From contig DNCG01000008.1 of assembly GCA_003491635.1 (NCBI GenBank), positions 1-8,320 on the forward strand: a stretch of DNA of 8,320 bases, written 5' to 3'. The position numbers were made by a program, and so were the translations under genes. Position 1 is the first letter of the stretch; every line of letters starts with the position of its first letter. This stretch comes from Actinomycetota bacterium (GTDB lineage: Bacteria; Actinomycetota; Aquicultoria; Subteraquimicrobiales; UBA9087). Below, piece after piece: positions 7,222 to 8,320 of the stretch. The notes under the pieces were generated by a model, which worked only from the letters and a program-made list of their open reading frames with translations, did not search any database and was not told the origin of the DNA.

Positions 7222-7506
7222 TCAGATGATGTACTTAGGAGATTCCTCTTCCAGTTCCCCGGATTTGAACAAAATCTTGCCCTCTAATTCACGTTCCTTG
7301 AGCCTGGCCGCTTCCTTGCCCGCCTCGATGGCCTCTTCCAGACGCAATTGCCACTCTCCCAGACCACTCTCCGCCCAGGTCAGAAGAGAACAAGCCAGCT
7401 TCCGAGCGGACTGCTTCGACCTCTCTCTGGTCGATGGGTCGAGGAGAAGAACCAAACCGGCCCCCACCAGCAAGCCAAGACATATGCCAACCCCTGCTCT
7501 CCTCAA
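7222..7506 (-). CDS. YtxH-like small membrane protein, function unknown
   Basis: This 94-residue protein has a glycine-rich membrane segment at about 4-22 (AGVGICLGLLVGAGLVLLL) followed by DPSTRERSKQSARKL. This is the arrangement of YtxH/GvpP-like proteins: a short anchor, a D/P-S-T/G turn, then a charged amphipathic helix. The remainder (about 45-90) is rich in Glu, Lys, Arg and Ala and is probably helical or coiled coil in the cytoplasm. The start is TTG 7506-7504: there is no Met codon elsewhere in the protein, and AGGAGG lies 9 nt upstream inside the end of the DUF948 gene. The gene begins 4 bp after the DUF948 stop. DUF948 and YtxH-like genes sit together in actinobacteria upstream of alaS, and both families occur in Bacillus general-stress genes. 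No enzymatic residues are visible and the role is unknown. The family call is from pattern only. Confidence 0.8.
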   Translation of the reverse strand: MRRAGVGICLGLLVGAGLVLLLDPSTRERSKQSARKLACSLLTWAESGLGEWQLRLEEAIEAGKEAARLKERELEGKILFKSGELEEESPKYII

Positions 7507-7510
7507 ATCC

Positions 7511-7873
7511 TTAATCCTCCTTGCCCCTAACCAAAGTGGTAACGGCCTTTTTCACGCCGGTGGAAAGACTGGCCAGCTTGATTAGAGAGGGGGAGATAAG
7601 CTGCCGGGCGACTTCCGCCGTGGCGTTGACCTTATCACTCGCCTCCTGAACGGCCTTGACGATCTCATCAACCCTGGCCAGCTCAGTGTTCACCTCATCC
7701 ACAGTAGCTTGCAACTTGGAGAAAACCGGGATGATCTCCCTGTTAAAGTCCTTGATCAACGCATTAATACTCCTAAGCGTCCTGGAAAGCTGGATCAAGA
7801 CCACCACAAGGAAGATCGAGAGGACCCCAATAGCCAGGGCAATCGTCACATCCAAAATCAACGCCCAGTTCAC
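7511..7873 (-). CDS. DUF948-containing membrane protein
   Basis: This 120-residue protein has one N-terminal membrane segment (about 5-28) followed by a long amphipathic helix (about 30-90) with heptad-like hydrophobic spacing. Examples are LIKDFNREIIPVFSKLQATV, VNTELARVDEIVKAV and ASDKVNATAEVA. This is the DUF948 pattern and resembles the helical bundles of chemoreceptor-type linkers. A short C-terminal tail ends RGKED, whose AAG GAG GAT codons double as the ribosome site of the next gene. The start is GTG 7873-7871, with AGAGGGGGTGG upstream; the GTG gives MNWALILDVTIAL, a normal start for this family. No catalytic motif is seen. Function is unknown. It is probably the first gene of the operon, downstream of a promoter candidate in the mnmA gap. 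Confidence 0.85.
   Translation of the reverse strand: MNWALILDVTIALAIGVLSIFLVVVLIQLSRTLRSINALIKDFNREIIPVFSKLQATVDEVNTELARVDEIVKAVQEASDKVNATAEVARQLISPSLIKLASLSTGVKKAVTTLVRGKED
7516..7521 (-). promoter_or_regulatory. Shine-Dalgarno of the YtxH-like gene, inside the DUF948 gene
   Basis: AGGAGG on the minus strand lies 9 nt upstream of TTG 7506, within the last sense codons of the DUF948 gene. It supports a TTG start and translational linkage of the pair. Confidence 0.7.
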
Positions 7874-7876
7874 GCT

Positions 7877-7887
7877 CCACCCCCTCT
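7877..7887 (-). promoter_or_regulatory. Shine-Dalgarno of the DUF948 gene
   Basis: AGAGGGGGTGG on the minus strand ends 3 nt before GTG 7873, with its GAGGGG core at a normal distance. It supports the GTG start. Confidence 0.55.
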
Positions 7888-7911
7888 AAAGAATTGCCGT
7901 CTTGAAGCCAA

Positions 7912-7940
7912 ATTCTACCATATCGACCACTCGATTTCTA
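7912..7940 (-). promoter_or_regulatory. Sigma-70-type promoter candidate for the DUF948-to-pilB operon
   Basis: On the minus strand, TAGAAA (4 of 6 to TTGACA) at 7940-7935 and TAGAAT (5 of 6 to TATAAT) at 7917-7912 are separated by exactly 17 bp. A transcript start near 7905 would give a leader of about 30 nt before GTG 7873. The -35 overlaps the mnmA stop codon. This is the best promoter-like sequence I found in the gaps, but it is unproven. Confidence 0.5.
7922..7935. repeat. Short perfect inverted repeat in the promoter spacer
   Basis: ATCGA-CCAC-TCGAT has 5-bp arms and a 4-nt loop, and lies between the -35 and -10 candidates just after the mnmA stop. It has no T-tract and only a 5-bp stem, so it is a poor terminator. 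It could be a small operator half-site pair, or chance. Confidence 0.35.
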
Positions 7941-8320
7941 CTTTGCCGATTCGATAACTCCCCCACCCAAAAGTATATCATCCTGGTAAAAAACCGCCGA
8001 TTGCCCCGGGGCGATGGCACGCTGAGGGGTTGAAAATTCAACTTTTACCCTATCACCCCCGAGAGGAATAAGCATCGCCTCCGCCTCTTTTACCTTATAT
8101 CTCACCTTTGCCCGCACCCTCGTCTTCCCCTTCAACGAATCAAAGGGAATAAGGTTAACCCCGGAGGCAACGAGCTCGGTCTTATACAGACTTCTTTCCT
8201 CACCGACCACCACTATGTTCTCCTCGGGGCGTAGACCCAACACGTAAAGAGGCGTGGGGTGTGCCAAGCCAAGTCCCTTCCTCTGGCCAATGGTGTAAAA
8301 AGGAAGCCCCTTATGTTTCC
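7938..8320 (-). CDS. mnmA: tRNA-specific 2-thiouridylase MnmA (TrmU), C-terminal part
   Basis: MnmA inserts sulfur at C2 of the wobble uridine (U34) in tRNAs for Lys, Glu and Gln, using ATP and sulfur relayed from a cysteine desulfurase. Only the last 126 codons are in the window; the gene enters from the right edge in frame with codon AAA 8318-8316. The visible part begins KHKGLPFYTIGQRKGLGL, the highly conserved segment that opens the central domain. It then continues through a beta-barrel-like region (KTRVRAKVRYK) to the C-terminal signature TPQRAIAPGQSAVFYQDDILLGGGVI, ending at TAG 7940-7938. The adenylation P-loop and the two catalytic cysteines lie in the missing N-terminal part. An internal TTG at 8267 is only a Leu codon within this gene, not a start. 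MnmA near alaS is also seen in Bacillus. Confidence 0.95.
   Translation of the reverse strand, partial: KHKGLPFYTIGQRKGLGLAHPTPLYVLGLRPEENIVVVGEERSLYKTELVASGVNLIPFDSLKGKTRVRAKVRYKVKEAEAMLIPLGGDRVKVEFSTPQRAIAPGQSAVFYQDDILLGGGVIESAK

Noticed and set aside
7226..7957. Plus-strand open frames opposite the YtxH-like and DUF948 genes
   Set aside because: The minus-strand genes have ribosome sites, family patterns and conserved order; the plus-strand frames are Ser/Pro-rich shadows.

Overview
This window is an ordinary bacterial housekeeping and envelope gene cluster. All ten genes lie on the minus strand, so transcription runs from position 8320 towards position 1. Base composition looks close to balanced GC throughout. 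There is no codon-usage break, insertion sequence, CRISPR array, rRNA or tRNA. I looked for an undescribed system and did not find one. What remains is a set of modest start-site, regulatory and family-level observations.

The organism is probably a bacterium of the Actinobacteriota or a neighbouring Gram-positive-type lineage. The order DUF948 protein, YtxH-like protein, alaS, ruvX, mltG, aroE matches the one I recall for actinobacteria. An AI-2E-family permease beside alaS-ruvX-mltG, with mnmA nearby, recalls Bacillus. The yqeG-aroE association also recalls Bacillus. Moderate GC and a type IV pilus ATPase (pilB) argue against a classical high-GC actinomycete. A deep-branching actinobacterial or Firmicutes-like anaerobe would fit, but this rests on memory of gene order, not on a search.

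Layout in transcription order: the C-terminal third of mnmA (tRNA 2-thiouridylase) enters at the right edge and stops at 7938. A 64-bp gap holds a good sigma-70-type promoter candidate with an inverted repeat in its spacer. A tight run follows: DUF948 membrane protein (GTG start), YtxH-like membrane protein (TTG start), AI-2E-family permease, alaS, ruvX (ATGA overlap with alaS) and mltG. A 77-86-bp gap carries a perfect TATAAT. It is followed by yqeG (HAD phosphatase), aroE (8-bp overlap with yqeG) and the N-terminus of pilB, which runs off the left edge.

Functionally the genes cover translation fidelity (mnmA, alaS), rRNA processing or DNA-junction biology (ruvX), peptidoglycan strand termination (mltG), the shikimate pathway (aroE), possible phospholipid or other phosphate-ester hydrolysis (yqeG), membrane-anchored proteins of unknown role (DUF948, YtxH-like, AI-2E family) and type IV pilus extension (pilB). 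The spacings (-8, -4, 3, 4, 10, 31 and 32 bp) suggest one long operon, perhaps with an internal promoter before yqeG. No convincing intrinsic terminator was seen. No gap without a gene exceeds 86 bp.
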